Source: Rhodocyclaceae bacterium (GTDB lineage Bacteria; Pseudomonadota; Gammaproteobacteria; Burkholderiales; Rhodocyclaceae). From it: 64,000 nucleotides of DNA. The stretch covers positions 1-64,000 of the forward strand of contig JAOAHQ010000032.1 of NCBI GenBank assembly GCA_026415155.1. Direction: 5' to 3'. The notes below the pieces were generated by a model. That model saw nothing but the letters and a program-made list of their open reading frames with translations, had not been told where the DNA came from and did not search any database. The translations under genes and the position numbers were made by a program. Below, piece by piece: positions 45,246 through 54,758 of the stretch (the stretch's first letter is position 1; every line of letters begins with the position of its first letter).

Positions 45246-46430
45246 TCACACCGTCGCGGCGCGCGGCTTCCTCAAAGCCCAGGCGCTCGCGAAGAGCGCG
45301 AGGCCGATGACGGCCGAGGTCGCGGCCAGCGGCACGAGCGTGCCATCGTGGCTTTGCCCGACCCAGGTTCCTGTGGCGAGCGCGGCGAGCATGGCCAGGC
45401 AGCCGAGCAATCCCGCCGCGGCACCGGCTTCGCGCGGAAACGGCGCCACGGCGCCGGTCTGCGCGCAGGGGAAGTTGATGCCGTGTGCCAGCATCGTCAA
45501 GAAGAGGCTTAGCACGACGACGCTCCAGTGGTTGAAACCAGCGGCGACGAGCGCCAAAAAGAGGAGGCCCGAGCACAGCGAGAGCGTCGCGCCGGCCGTC
45601 AGGGTCGCGGCGAGGCCCAGCTTCGCGATCAGCCGCCGGCAAAGGAGCGTGCCGGCGAGATAGCCGGTCACGCCGCAGGCGAAGCAGTAGCCGTAGTACT
45701 CGGTCGGCACGCCGAGCACCTCGATGAGCACGAAGGACGAACCCGAGATGAAGGCGAAGATCGCCGCGTAGGAGAGCGCGCCGGGCAGCGCCCAGCACCA
45801 GAAAGACTCGGCGCTGGCAAGACGGCGATAGGTGGCGAAGAGCTGTGCCGGCCGCGTGGCCGCGGGGTTTTGGTGCGCGTTGGTTTCGAGCAGCCAGCGG
45901 CGCGCGGCGAAGAGCAGCGCGCTGCCGAAGAGCGTGTGGAAGAGAAAGGCGGCGCGCCAGCCAAAGAGGACTTGCAGGTAGCTGCCGAGGATGGGGCCGA
46001 AGAGGGGGGCGAGCGAAAGCAGGGAGCTCGCCTTTGCCATGACCTTGGCGCCTTCGGCGGGCGCATAGAGATCGCGGATCAGCGCGCGGGCGACGACGGC
46101 GGCCGTGCAGCAGCCGATCGCCTGGACGAGGCGGGCGGCGGAAAGCGCTGCGAGCGTTGGCGCGAGCGCGCAGGCGAAACTTGCGGCGACATAGACGATG
46201 AGCCCCCAGAGCAGCACGGGACGGCGGCCGAAGCGGTCGGAGAGCGGGCCGCTGACGAGCTGCGCGCTGCCAAAGCCGATCACGAACATCGAGAGCGTCT
46301 GCTGCACTTCAGCCGGCGAAGCGTGGAAAGCGGCGGCGAGATGGGGCAGCGAGGCGAGATAAAGATCGGTCGAGAGCGGCTGCAGCATCAGGCAGCCGGC
46401 GATCAGCCAGAGGATGATGGTTGGGCTCAC
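45246..46430 (-). CDS. MFS transporter, Bcr/CflA drug-resistance family
   Basis: This 394-residue twelve-helix transporter has the motif A segment [20 protein letters not shown] after helix 2 and the family N-terminus [20 protein letters not shown]. It probably exports drugs or small metabolites. The central loop has a repeat copy giving [13 protein letters not shown] near residue 210. It is convergent with the SPFH gene (1-bp gap) and overlaps smpB. Confidence 0.92.
   Translation of the reverse strand: MSPTIILWLIAGCLMLQPLSTDLYLASLPHLAAAFHASPAEVQQTLSMFVIGFGSAQLVSGPLSDRFGRRPVLLWGLIVYVAASFACALAPTLAALSAARLVQAIGCCTAAVVARALIRDLYAPAEGAKVMAKASSLLSLAPLFGPILGSYLQVLFGWRAAFLFHTLFGSALLFAARRWLLETNAHQNPAATRPAQLFATYRRLASAESFWCWALPGALSYAAIFAFISGSSFVLIEVLGVPTEYYGYCFACGVTGYLAGTLLCRRLIAKLGLAATLTAGATLSLCSGLLFLALVAAGFNHWSVVVLSLFLTMLAHGINFPCAQTGAVAPFPREAGAAAGLLGCLAMLAALATGTWVGQSHDGTLVPLAATSAVIGLALFASAWALRKPRAATV
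45808..45826 (+). repeat. Dispersed GTCGGCGC repeat copy inside the MFS gene
   Basis: TCGGCGCTGGC-AA-GACGGC; the AAAG lead is shifted by two bases (AAAGAC). The host reads RRLASAES, close to the cas1 peptide. Confidence 0.72.
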
Positions 46431-46873
46431 ACCTTCACGCGCATCAGGCGGGCTTTTTCTCTTTGCCAGTCGCGCAGCTTTTCTGTCTCGCGCTTGTCAT
46501 ATTGCTTCTTGCCCTTGGCAAGCCCGAGCGTGAGTTTGATGCGCCCTTTCGAAAAATGCAGATCGAGCGGCACGAGCGCGTAGCCGGCGCGCTCGACCTT
46601 GCCGATCAGCTTGGCGATCTCGCGTTCATGCAAGAGGAGCTTGCGCGTGCGGGTTGGGTCGGGCGTGACATGCGTCGAAGCGGTGGCTAGCGGGCTGATG
46701 TGGCAGCCTAAGAGCCAGACCTCGCCATTTTTGACGATGACGTAGGCCTCCTTGAGCTGCACGCGGCCGGCGCGGATGGCCTTGACTTCCCAGCCTTCGA
46801 GCACGAGGCCGGCCTCGAATCTCTCTTCGATGAAGTAGTCGTGAAGGGCCTTCTTGTTCTCGGCGATGCTCAT
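46427..46873 (-). CDS. smpB: SsrA-binding protein SmpB
   Basis: This 148-residue trans-translation factor begins [44 protein letters not shown] and the basic tail [20 protein letters not shown] are typical. It brings tmRNA to stalled ribosomes. It is divergent from ratA, the conserved arrangement. No ssrA gene is visible in the window. Confidence 0.98.
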   Translation of the reverse strand: MSIAENKKALHDYFIEERFEAGLVLEGWEVKAIRAGRVQLKEAYVIVKNGEVWLLGCHISPLATASTHVTPDPTRTRKLLLHEREIAKLIGKVERAGYALVPLDLHFSKGRIKLTLGLAKGKKQYDKRETEKLRDWQREKARLMRVKV

Positions 46874-46932
46874 GGCGCGGGAAGGGCGTTGGGCGCGGGG
46901 TAGAATCCGCGCATTCTAAAGCACACCCCGTC

Positions 46933-47364
46933 ATGGCCCAGGTCGAAAAGTCCGTCATCATCGCCCGCACGCCCGCGCAGATGTTCGAGCTCGTCGATCG
47001 CGTCGAGGATTACCCGCTGTTCTTGCCCTGGTGCGGCGGCACCGAGCTCCTCTCGCGCAGCCCCACGCATACGGCCGCGCGCATCCACATCGACTACCAC
47101 GGCCTCAAGGCCCACTTCGCTACCGAGAATGCCAAAGAGGCGCCCCATTGGATGAACATCGCCTTCCGCGAAGGGCCATTTCGCCGCCTCGAAGGCGGCT
47201 GGCGCTTCATCGCCTTGGGCGAGACGGGCTGCAAGGTCGAATTCCGGCTCCATTACGAGTTTTCCAGCCGGCTGCTGGAAAAGGCCCTGGGGCCGGTCTT
47301 CGGCCATATCGTCAATACCTTCGTCGATTCCTTCGTCAAGCGTGCGCACCAGGTCTATGAGTGA
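46933..47364 (+). CDS. ratA: RatA/COQ10-family START-domain protein
   Basis: This 143-residue SRPBCC protein begins MAQVEKSVIIARTPAQMFEL, with VEDYPLFLPWCGG and PFRRLEGGWRF. E. coli RatA was described as a 50S-binding toxin, while eukaryotic homologues bind coenzyme Q; the role here is uncertain. It overlaps rnfH by 8 bp. Confidence 0.92.
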   Translation: MAQVEKSVIIARTPAQMFELVDRVEDYPLFLPWCGGTELLSRSPTHTAARIHIDYHGLKAHFATENAKEAPHWMNIAFREGPFRRLEGGWRFIALGETGCKVEFRLHYEFSSRLLEKALGPVFGHIVNTFVDSFVKRAHQVYE

Positions 47365-47683
47365 CACCATACACATCGAGGTGGCCTACGCCTTGCCCGA
47401 GCGGCAGGAAGTCGTGCCGCTCACGCTGCCAGCGGGCAGCACGCTTGGGCAGGCGCTCGAAGCCTCGGGCCTCTTGGCCAAATATCCCGAGATCGATCTT
47501 GCCAAGGGCAAATTCGGCATCTATGGTAAGCTCGCCAAGCTCGATACCGTGCTGCGCGAGCGCGACCGGGTCGAGATCTACCGGCCGCTGATCGCCGATC
47601 CGAAAGAGGTCAGGAAGCAGCGCGCCGCCGAGGGCAAGGCGCTCAAGAAGGGCGGCGGAGCCGCCGCTGCGGCCGAGGCGTAG
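47357..47683 (+). CDS. rnfH: RnfH/RatB-family ubiquitin-like protein
   Basis: This 108-residue beta-grasp protein has IHIEVAYALPERQEVVPLTL, KFGIYGKLAKLDTVLRERDR and VEIYRPLIADPKEVRKQRA. Function unknown. It is coupled to ratA. ATG at 47357 was chosen for the conserved N-terminus. The C-terminus is an Ala/Gly tail. Confidence 0.92.
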   Translation: MSDTIHIEVAYALPERQEVVPLTLPAGSTLGQALEASGLLAKYPEIDLAKGKFGIYGKLAKLDTVLRERDRVEIYRPLIADPKEVRKQRAAEGKALKKGGGAAAAAEA

Positions 47684-48157
47684 TCATTTCCCCGCGGCAG
47701 TGGACGCCGGCTTCGGCGGGCTGCACCACTCGGCGACGGCCTTCTTTGCGCGGGATAGCTCTGCCTCGCGCACTGGGCCATCGAGCGCCTCGCGCTCGCC
47801 TTGTTCGTTCATGCGGAAACGAATCTGGCCCGACTCGAGGCCGGCGAGATTGGCCTTGGCCGCGCGGCAGTTTTCTTCACGCAGCCTCGCCTGGGACGGA
47901 TCCTCGGCTGGCTTCTCCTGAGCCGCCTTCTTCTCTTGCTCGGCGAGTTTTTTCTCGGCCGCGGCCTTGCGCGCGGCTTCGCCATCGCTCGTGGGCGGCG
48001 GCGCAGGGGCGACCTTGCGGGCTTCGCGTTGGGCGGGCGGCCGGTCGCCGTAATGGATCTTGCCGCTTTCATCCTTCCACGAATAGACCTGAGCGAGCGC
48101 CGAGCCGGCAAGAAAAAAGGCGGGCAGCAGCGTGGCGTAGCGATGGGCGGGTGGCAT
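47684..48157 (-). CDS. Secreted DUF4124-domain protein
   Basis: This 157-residue protein has a signal peptide ending SALAQ, then a DUF4124 motif YSWKDESGKIHYGDRPP, a Lys/Glu/Ala-rich helical linker and a C-terminal segment with two Cys (ENCRAAKANL, AEWCSPP). It is probably a periplasmic protein of unknown role. It is convergent with rnfH with no gap. Confidence 0.85.
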   Translation of the reverse strand: MPPAHRYATLLPAFFLAGSALAQVYSWKDESGKIHYGDRPPAQREARKVAPAPPPTSDGEAARKAAAEKKLAEQEKKAAQEKPAEDPSQARLREENCRAAKANLAGLESGQIRFRMNEQGEREALDGPVREAELSRAKKAVAEWCSPPKPASTAAGK

Positions 48158-48289
48158 GGCGATGGGCTCCGGACGAAGGTCTGGCGGACGCTATCATAAC
48201 CGCGAATGGGCAATTGTCGCCGGCGCGCTTGTCTTGGCCAACCTGGATTGCCACAATCGGGCGCAACGACCAGAGGCAAGGGAGGCATC

Positions 48290-48595
48290 ATGTCCAGCAT
48301 CGTCAGTGTGGTCTTCGACGGCAACCGCGAATACGAACTCATCGCCCAGGCGGGCGGCTCGCGTGAAGAAGCGAGCCGCTGGCTCGACGAGCAGTGGCAG
48401 GCCCTCGAGTGCGAGCCGGCCAATCCGATGGGCAAGGTGCTCCTGCTCGACAAGATTCTTTGTGTGGCCAAATATGCGGGCGAAGATCGCTTTGCCGCGG
48501 GCGGCGAGTGGGCAAAGCGCTATGCAAACGCCGTGGCGACCTTGCTCGAGCGCCCCGTCGTGCGCATCGATGTTGCGGCGCGCGTCGTCGGCTAA
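48290..48595 (+). CDS. Hypothetical 101-residue protein
   Basis: I do not recognise this family. The protein begins MSSIVSVVFDGNREYELIAQ and has mixed helices (SREEASRWLDEQWQALE, GEWAKRYANAVATLLE) without signal or membrane segments. GGGAGGCATC before the ATG is a strong ribosome site, and it is followed by the MaoC gene 13 bp later, so it is very likely translated and co-transcribed with it. Confidence 0.8.
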   Translation: MSSIVSVVFDGNREYELIAQAGGSREEASRWLDEQWQALECEPANPMGKVLLLDKILCVAKYAGEDRFAAGGEWAKRYANAVATLLERPVVRIDVAARVVG

Positions 48596-48608
48596 AGAGG
48601 AGGCGGCA

Positions 48609-49040
48609 ATGAACGAGGTCGGCGGCTACACCATCGATGAGCTCGCAGTAGGCATGAGCGCCGAATACGCCAAGACCGTCACCGAAGCGGATCTCCTCTT
48701 CTTCGGCGCCGCGACGGGCGATCTGCAGCCCGTCCATTTCAACGAGGAATATGCGGCGACGACGATGTTCAAGGGGCGCATCGCTCACGGCATGCTCTCG
48801 GCCGGCATCATCTCGGCCTGCGCCGGCATGCGCCTGCCCGGGCCCGGCGCGATCTACGTGAGCCAGACGCTCAAGTTCAAAGCGCCGGTGCGGATCGGCG
48901 ACACGGTGCATGCGCGCGTGACGATCAAGGAGGTGTTGCCCGAACGCCAGCGCGTCGTCGCCGAGACCGTCTGCACCGTCGGCGGGCGCACCGTGCTCGA
49001 AGGCGAGGCCGTCTTCATGGTTCCAGCGCAGCCGGGTTGA
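48609..49040 (+). CDS. MaoC-family (R)-specific enoyl-CoA hydratase
   Basis: This 143-residue hot-dog fold hydratase has FGAATGDLQPVHFNEEYA (catalytic Asp/His), then GRIAHGMLSAGIISACAG and LKFKAPVRIGDTVHARV. PhaJ-like enzymes link beta-oxidation to polyhydroxyalkanoate synthesis. The stop overlaps the LiuR operator. Confidence 0.9.
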   Translation: MNEVGGYTIDELAVGMSAEYAKTVTEADLLFFGAATGDLQPVHFNEEYAATTMFKGRIAHGMLSAGIISACAGMRLPGPGAIYVSQTLKFKAPVRIGDTVHARVTIKEVLPERQRVVAETVCTVGGRTVLEGEAVFMVPAQPG

Positions 49041-49051
49041 CGTTAACGTCA
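49038..49051. promoter_or_regulatory. LiuR operator 1 (liuR promoter region)
   Basis: The perfect palindrome TGACGTTAACGTCA matches the LiuR-type site known for branched-chain amino acid regulons in proteobacteria. An extended -10 candidate TGCTAGACT (49054-49062) lies next to it. This suggests autoregulation. Confidence 0.75.
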
Positions 49052-49057
49052 TGTGCT

Positions 49058-49089
49058 AGACTCGCTTCGGCCTATCCTGAAGCGAGTCT
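49058..49089. promoter_or_regulatory. Perfect 11-bp inverted repeat in front of liuR
   Basis: AGACTCGCTTC and GAAGCGAGTCT are perfect complements around a 10-base loop. The right arm ends three bases before the liuR ATG and covers the place of the ribosome binding site. As RNA it would hide the start; as DNA it could be a second operator. The -10 candidate overlaps the left arm, which favours the DNA view if that promoter is used. Confidence 0.65.
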
Positions 49090-49092
49090 GCC

Positions 49093-49551
49093 ATGCCCGC
49101 TACCGACAAGAATCGCCTCTATACCGTTTCAGAACTCGCGCGCGAGCTGGGTATCACGCCGCGCGCCTTGCGTTTTTACGAAGACAAGGGGCTCATCAGC
49201 CCGCGCCGCGCTGGGGGCAGCCGCGTCTTCGATTACCGCGACAAGGGGCGTCTCGCGCTCGTCTTGCGCGTCAAGCGCTTAGGCTTCACGCTCGATGAGA
49301 TCAAGGATTATTTGAGCCTCTACCGCGTCGATGGGCGGGGGCTCGCGCAGCTCGAGCGCGGCTACAAGCTGATCCAGGGACGCTTGCGCCAGCTTGAAGC
49401 GCAGCGCGCCGATCTCGAGAAACTCCTCTCCGACATGCAGGCGCTCAAGGAGGAAACGCTGCGCCTTTACAAGGAGCGCGGGGGGGATCCTGCTGCGCTG
49501 GCGGCGCTGGATGACGATGCAGCGGATATGACCGAAACGAAAAAGAGTTGA
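49093..49551 (+). CDS. liuR: MerR-family regulator LiuR
   Basis: This 152-residue MerR protein has the HTH and wing YTVSELARELGITPRALRFYEDKGLISPRR near residue 10, then a long dimerization helix. No cysteine metal-binding loop is present, which fits an acyl-CoA-responsive rather than metal-responsive regulator. The matching palindromes on both sides of the gene and the leucine catabolic genes downstream support LiuR, a repressor of leucine/isovalerate use. Confidence 0.87.
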   Translation: MPATDKNRLYTVSELARELGITPRALRFYEDKGLISPRRAGGSRVFDYRDKGRLALVLRVKRLGFTLDEIKDYLSLYRVDGRGLAQLERGYKLIQGRLRQLEAQRADLEKLLSDMQALKEETLRLYKERGGDPAALAALDDDAADMTETKKS

Positions 49552-49576
49552 CGTTAGCGTCAACATGGTCTATAAA
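49548..49576 (+). promoter_or_regulatory. liu operon promoter with LiuR operator 2
   Basis: TTGACG (49548-49553), 17 bases, TATAAA (49571-49576). The palindrome TTGACGTTAGCGTCAA (49548-49563) covers the -35 box, so bound LiuR would block the polymerase. Confidence 0.8.
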
Positions 49577-49610
49577 CGGCGACACCAAGCCGAGGAGGAG
49601 GAAAGAGTCG

Positions 49611-51389
49611 ATGGCCAGCTATACGGCCCCCTTACGCGACATGCGCTTCGTCTATCACGAGCTCATGGATGGGGCGGCGCTGCGCCGCTTGCCCGGCTAT
49701 GAAGAGATCGATGCCGAGCTCGTCGATAGCGTGCTCGAGGAAGCGGCCAAGTTCTGCGAGCAGGAGCTCGTGCCGCTCAATCGCCCGGGCGACGAGGAAG
49801 GCTGCCGCTTCGTTGCCGGCGAAGTCTTCACGCCCAAGGGCTTCAAGGAGGCCTATGCGGCCTTCACGGCGGCCGGCTGGAGCGCCTTGGCCTTCGATCC
49901 GGCCTATGGCGGGCAGGGCTTGCCGAAGAGCCTGTCGCTCCTCGTCGATGAGATGCTCTGCGCGAGCAACGTGTCGTTCTGGCTCTATGTGAGCCTTACG
50001 CATGGCGCCTACCAGGCGATGCGCCTCTATGCCGACGAGGAGCTCAAGGCGCGTTACTTTCCCAAGATGGCGGCGGGGGCGTGGAGCGGCACGATGTGCC
50101 TGACCGAGCCGCATTGCGGCACCGATCTGGGCCTATTGCGCACGCGCGCCGAGCCCGCGCCTGATGGCAGCTACCGCATCACGGGCACGAAGATCTTCAT
50201 CACCGGCGGCGAGCACGATCTCACCGAGAACATCGTCCATCTCGTGCTGGCGCGTCTGCCCGATGCGCCGCCCGGCATCAAGGGCATCAGCCTCTTTCTC
50301 GTGCCGAAGTTCCTCGTCCATGACGATGGTTCGCTCGGCGCGCGAAATGCCGTCTCTTGCGGCGCCATCGAGCACAAGATGGGCATACAGGCCTCGGCGA
50401 CCTGCGTCATGAATTTCGATGGCGCGACGGGCTACCTGATCGGCGAACCCCACCGCGGCATGCGCGCGATGTTCGCGATGATGAACACCGAGCGCCTCGC
50501 GATGGGCCTGCAGGCGATCGGCCATGCCGAAGCGGCCTACCAGGGGGCGCTTGCCTGGGCGCGCGAGCGGCTGCAAGGGCGCGCTGCCGGCGGCGCGAAA
50601 CATCCCGAGCAGCCTGCCGACCCCTTGATCGTCCATCCCGACGTGCGGCGCATGCTGCTCACGCAGCGCGCGCTCGTGCAAGGCATGCGCGCGACGGCCG
50701 CCTGGGTGGGCGAGGCGCTCGATGTCGCGCTCAAAGCCTCCGAGGCCGAACGGCGGCAGCAGGCGGAGGATTTCCTTGCTCTCATGACGCCGATCGTCAA
50801 GGGCTTTTTCACCGATCTCGGCTTCGAGTGCGCCAATCTCGGCGTGCAGGTGATGGGGGGGCATGGCTACATCCGCGAGCACGGCATGGAGCAGCACGTG
50901 CGCGATGCGCGCATCGCGCAGATCTACGAAGGCGCGAATGGCATCCAGGCGATGGATCTTGCGGCGCGCAAGCTGCCGATGCATGAGGGGCGGCTTGCCG
51001 AAGCCTTCTTCAGGCCGGTAAACGAATTCATCGCCGAATGCGCGAGTGATGCGAGGATGGCCGAGTTCGTCGCGCCATTGAAGGCCGCGCTCGAGCGGCT
51101 GCGCCATGCGGTCGACTTCGTGCTCGCGCAGCGAGAGGCCAGCGAGGTCGGCGCCGCAGCCTACGATCTGATGCATCTCTTTGGTTACACGGTGCTTGCT
51201 TATCAGTGGGCGAAGATGGCGCGCATTGGGCTCGCGAAGGAGGCGGGAGAGGAGGCGGCGTTCTACCGCGCTAAGGTTGAGACGGCGCGCTTTTACATGC
51301 AGCGCATCCTGCCGCGCAGCGAGGGGCTTGCCGCCGCCCTGCGCGCCGGGGGCAGAAGCATCATGGCATTCGACGACGCCGGCTGGTGA
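49611..51389 (+). CDS. Acyl-CoA dehydrogenase with C-terminal extension (DmdC-like)
   Basis: This 592-residue flavoprotein has [14 protein letters not shown] (FAD-binding), [15 protein letters not shown], and [40 protein letters not shown]. The length and C-terminal domain are those of the 3-methylmercaptopropionyl-CoA dehydrogenase-like subgroup, which acts on various acyl-CoAs. GAGGAGGAGGAAAG gives a strong ribosome site before ATG 49611. It is the first gene under LiuR promoter 2. Confidence 0.92.
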   Translation: MASYTAPLRDMRFVYHELMDGAALRRLPGYEEIDAELVDSVLEEAAKFCEQELVPLNRPGDEEGCRFVAGEVFTPKGFKEAYAAFTAAGWSALAFDPAYGGQGLPKSLSLLVDEMLCASNVSFWLYVSLTHGAYQAMRLYADEELKARYFPKMAAGAWSGTMCLTEPHCGTDLGLLRTRAEPAPDGSYRITGTKIFITGGEHDLTENIVHLVLARLPDAPPGIKGISLFLVPKFLVHDDGSLGARNAVSCGAIEHKMGIQASATCVMNFDGATGYLIGEPHRGMRAMFAMMNTERLAMGLQAIGHAEAAYQGALAWARERLQGRAAGGAKHPEQPADPLIVHPDVRRMLLTQRALVQGMRATAAWVGEALDVALKASEAERRQQAEDFLALMTPIVKGFFTDLGFECANLGVQVMGGHGYIREHGMEQHVRDARIAQIYEGANGIQAMDLAARKLPMHEGRLAEAFFRPVNEFIAECASDARMAEFVAPLKAALERLRHAVDFVLAQREASEVGAAAYDLMHLFGYTVLAYQWAKMARIGLAKEAGEEAAFYRAKVETARFYMQRILPRSEGLAAALRAGGRSIMAFDDAGW

Positions 51390-51414
51390 CCGGCGCGAGA
51401 GCAGAGGAGGCCGC

Positions 51415-52167
51415 ATGAAGATACTCGTGCCCGTCAAGCGGGTGATCGACTACAACGTCAAGGCGCGCGTCAAGGCCGATGGTTCTGGGATGGAACTGGC
51501 CAACGTCAAGATGGCGATGAATCCCTTCGACGAAATCGCCGTCGAGGAGGCGGTGCGCTTGAAGGAAGCCGGCGTGGCCAGCGAAATCGTCGCTGTGAGC
51601 TGCGGCGAGGCGAAATGCCAGGAGCAATTGCGGCAGGCGCTCGCGCTTGGCGCCGATCGCGCCTTGCTCGTCGAGACCACGGTCGAGCTGCAGCCCTTGG
51701 CCGTTGCGAAGCTCCTCAAGGCCATCGTCGATCGCGAGGCGCCGCGGCTCGTCATCCTCGGCAAGCAGGCGATCGACGACGATGCGAACCAGACCGGCCA
51801 GATGCTCGCCGCGCTGCTCGACTGGCCGCAGGCGACCTTCGCCTCGAAGGTGGCCGTGCGTGGGGAGGAAATCGAGGTGACGCGCGAGATCGACGGCGGG
51901 CTGGAGACGCTCGCCATGACGCTGCCAGCCGTCGTGACCACCGATCTGCGCTTGAATGAGCCGCGCTATGCCACGCTGCCCAACATCATGAAGGCGAAGA
52001 AAAAGCCGCTCGAGACGCTCACTCCCGCCGAGCTTGGCGTCGATGTTGCGCCGCGCCTGGCGACCCTCAAGGTCGAAGAGCCGCCGGCGAGAAAGGCCGG
52101 CGTCAAGGTGGCCTCGGTGGCCGAACTCGTCGACAAACTGCGTCATGAAGCGAAGGTGATTCCATGA
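51415..52167 (+). CDS. etfB: Electron transfer flavoprotein beta subunit
   Basis: This 250-residue protein begins [38 protein letters not shown] and the signature [20 protein letters not shown] are present. It takes electrons from acyl-CoA dehydrogenases in the operon. It overlaps etfA. Confidence 0.97.
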   Translation: MKILVPVKRVIDYNVKARVKADGSGMELANVKMAMNPFDEIAVEEAVRLKEAGVASEIVAVSCGEAKCQEQLRQALALGADRALLVETTVELQPLAVAKLLKAIVDREAPRLVILGKQAIDDDANQTGQMLAALLDWPQATFASKVAVRGEEIEVTREIDGGLETLAMTLPAVVTTDLRLNEPRYATLPNIMKAKKKPLETLTPAELGVDVAPRLATLKVEEPPARKAGVKVASVAELVDKLRHEAKVIP

Positions 52168-53108
52168 GCGCTGCAAACAAGGTCCTGGTCATTGCCGAAC
52201 ACGACAATCGCCAGCTCAAGAAGGCGACGCTGTGCACGATCCGCTGCGCGGCGCAGTTGGGGGAAGTGCATCTGCTCATCGCCGGCAGCGGCTGCGCGGC
52301 GGCTGCCGAGGCGGCGAGCCAGGTCGAGGGTGTTGCCAAGGTGCTTTGCAGTGATGATGCGCGCTATGCCCATCCGCTCGCCGCCGCGCTCGCGCCGCTC
52401 GTGACATCAGTCGCCCATGGTTACAGCCATCTCCTGGCGCCGGCGACGACCTTCGGCAAGGACTTGATGCCGCGGGTAGCCGCCAAGCTCGACGTTGCGC
52501 AGATTTCGGATGTCATCGCCATCGTCTCGCCCGATACCTTCAAGCGGCCCATCTATGCGGGCAATGGCATCGCCACGGTGCAAAGCCGCGATGCCATCAA
52601 GGTGCTCACGGTGCGCGCCACCGCGTTCGATCCGGCAAAAGTCGGCGCGGGCGGCACGGCCCTCATCGAGGCGCTCGCCCCTATAGACGTGCCGGCGCAC
52701 ACGCGTTTCGTCGGCCAGGCGCTCGCCGCTTCAGACCGGCCGGAGCTCACCCAGGCGCGCGTCATCGTCTCGGGCGGGCGCGGCTTGGGCAGCGCCGAGA
52801 ACTTTCATCTGCTCGACAAACTCGCCGACAAGCTCGGAGCGGCCGTCGGCGCCTCGCGCGCCGCGGTCGACGCCGGCTTCGCGCCGAACGACTGGCAGGT
52901 CGGCCAGACCGGCAAGATCGTCGCGCCGGAGCTTTACATCGCCGTCGGCATCTCGGGCGCCATCCAGCATCTCGCCGGCATGAAGGACAGCAAGGTGATC
53001 GTCGCGAACAACAAGGATCCCGAGGCGCCGATCTTCCAGGTGGCCGATTACGGCCTCGTCGCCGATCTCTTTCAGGCGGTGCCTGAGCTCACCGCGGCCC
53101 TGGGGTAG
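52164..53108 (+). CDS. etfA: Electron transfer flavoprotein alpha subunit
   Basis: This 314-residue FAD-binding subunit has the C-terminal [20 protein letters not shown] and [20 protein letters not shown]. It passes electrons to ETF-quinone oxidoreductase, encoded next. A repeat copy encodes [11 protein letters not shown] near residue 163, where I expect a less conserved linker. Confidence 0.97.
   Translation: MSAANKVLVIAEHDNRQLKKATLCTIRCAAQLGEVHLLIAGSGCAAAAEAASQVEGVAKVLCSDDARYAHPLAAALAPLVTSVAHGYSHLLAPATTFGKDLMPRVAAKLDVAQISDVIAIVSPDTFKRPIYAGNGIATVQSRDAIKVLTVRATAFDPAKVGAGGTALIEALAPIDVPAHTRFVGQALAASDRPELTQARVIVSGGRGLGSAENFHLLDKLADKLGAAVGASRAAVDAGFAPNDWQVGQTGKIVAPELYIAVGISGAIQHLAGMKDSKVIVANNKDPEAPIFQVADYGLVADLFQAVPELTAALG
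52638..52660 (+). repeat. Dispersed GTCGGCGC repeat copy inside etfA
   Basis: AAAGTCGGCGCGGGC-GG-CACGGC has two mismatches. The host reads KVGAGGTA. Confidence 0.55.
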
Positions 53109-53111
53109 GCG

Positions 53112-54758
53112 ATGGAACGCGAGGAGATGGAATTCGACGTGCTCGTCGTCGGCGGCGGACCGGCGGGGCTGGCCTGCGCGATCCGGCTCAAACAGCTCGC
53201 CGCCGCGGCCGGGCGCGAGCTCTCGGTCTGTCTCCTCGAAAAAGGCGCCGAGATCGGCGCCCACATCCTCTCGGGCGCAGTGTTTGAGACGCGCGCCCTC
53301 GATGAGCTCATCCCCGATTGGCGCGCGCGCGGCGCGCCGCTTGGCGTGCCCGTCTTGCGCGACGAGGTCTATTACTTTCCGCACGAGAGCAATGCGCTGC
53401 GGCTGCCGGGCTTCGCGCTGCCGAAGACGATGCACAATGCGGGCAACTACGTGATCAGCCTCGGCAAGCTCTGCCGCTGGCTCGGCAGCGAGGCCGAGGC
53501 GCTCGGGGTCGAAATCTTTCCGGGCTTTGCGGCGGCAGAGCTCTTGATCGAGGCGGGCGTCGTCACAGGCGTCGTCACAGGCGAGCTCGGCCGCGCGAAG
53601 GATGGCAGCGAAAAACCCGACTACCAGCCGGGCATGGCGCTCAAGGCCAAATACACGGTGTTTGCCGAAGGCTGCCGTGGCCACTTGGGCAAGGCGCTCA
53701 TCGAGCGCTTCGATCTGGCGGCGGGCCGCGATCCGCAGCACTATGCAATCGGCTTGAAGGAGCTGTGGGAAGTGCCTGCAGAACGCCACGAGCCGGGCCT
53801 CGTCGTGCATGGCGCCGGCTGGCCGCTCGAGGGCAACGCAAACGGCGGCTCCTTCCTCTATCACGGCGAGGACAATACGATCGCCGTCGGCCTCATCGTC
53901 GATCTCAACTACGCGAACCCCTACCTCTCGCCCTTCGAGGAATTCCAGCGCTTCAAGCAGCATCCGGTCATCCGCCGCCATCTCGCCGGCGGCCGGCGCA
54001 TCGCCTATGGCGCGCGCGCGATCGCCAAGGGAGGCTTCTCTTCGCTGCCGAAGATGCACTTTCCCGGCGGGCTATTGATCGGCTGCGATGCCGGCACGCT
54101 CAACTTCGCCAAGATCAAGGGCAGCCATACGGCGATGAAGTCGGGGCTCATCGCCGCCGAAACGATCTTCGCCGCGCTCGAGCAGGACAGAGCAGGCGGG
54201 CGCGACCTCGTCGAGTTCGAGACGGCCTTACGCGCCTCCTGGCTCTATGAAGAGCTTTATGCGGCGCGCAATTTCGGCGCCGCGCTGCACCGCTTCGGCA
54301 CGCTCTTCGGGGGCGCCTTCAACTGGATCGACCAGAACCTCTTTGGCGGCCGACTGCCCGTGACGCTGCACGATCCCGAGCCCGATCACATGCGGCTCAA
54401 GCCCGCCGCCGAATGCGCGCCGATCGTCTATGAAAAGCCCGATGGCGTGATCTCCTTCGATCGCTTGAGCTCCGTCTTCCTCTCCAACACGAACCACGAA
54501 GAAGACCAGCCGGCGCATCTGAAGCTTACCGATCCTGGGCTTGCCTTGACGGTGAATCTTGCGCGCTATGCTGCGCCGGAGACGCGCTACTGCCCCGCCG
54601 GCGTCTATGAAATCGTCGAGGAGGCCGGCGGGCCGCGCCTCGTGATCAATGCGCAGAACTGCCTGCACTGCAAGACCTGCGACATCAAGGATCCCGGCCA
54701 GAACATCCGCTGGCTGCCCCCCGAAGGCGGCGGCGGGCCGGTCTATGGGGCGATGTGA
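53112..54758 (+). CDS. Electron transfer flavoprotein-ubiquinone oxidoreductase
   Basis: This 548-residue membrane-bound flavo-iron-sulfur enzyme has the N-terminal FAD motif DVLVVGGGPAGLACAIRLKQ, and GCDAGTLNFAKIKGSHTAMK. The C-terminal 4Fe-4S cysteines are in NAQNCLHCKTCDIKDPGQNI, with one more in RYCPAGVY. It feeds acyl-CoA electrons into the quinone pool, completing the etfBA chain. Confidence 0.97.
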   Translation: MEREEMEFDVLVVGGGPAGLACAIRLKQLAAAAGRELSVCLLEKGAEIGAHILSGAVFETRALDELIPDWRARGAPLGVPVLRDEVYYFPHESNALRLPGFALPKTMHNAGNYVISLGKLCRWLGSEAEALGVEIFPGFAAAELLIEAGVVTGVVTGELGRAKDGSEKPDYQPGMALKAKYTVFAEGCRGHLGKALIERFDLAAGRDPQHYAIGLKELWEVPAERHEPGLVVHGAGWPLEGNANGGSFLYHGEDNTIAVGLIVDLNYANPYLSPFEEFQRFKQHPVIRRHLAGGRRIAYGARAIAKGGFSSLPKMHFPGGLLIGCDAGTLNFAKIKGSHTAMKSGLIAAETIFAALEQDRAGGRDLVEFETALRASWLYEELYAARNFGAALHRFGTLFGGAFNWIDQNLFGGRLPVTLHDPEPDHMRLKPAAECAPIVYEKPDGVISFDRLSSVFLSNTNHEEDQPAHLKLTDPGLALTVNLARYAAPETRYCPAGVYEIVEEAGGPRLVINAQNCLHCKTCDIKDPGQNIRWLPPEGGGGPVYGAM

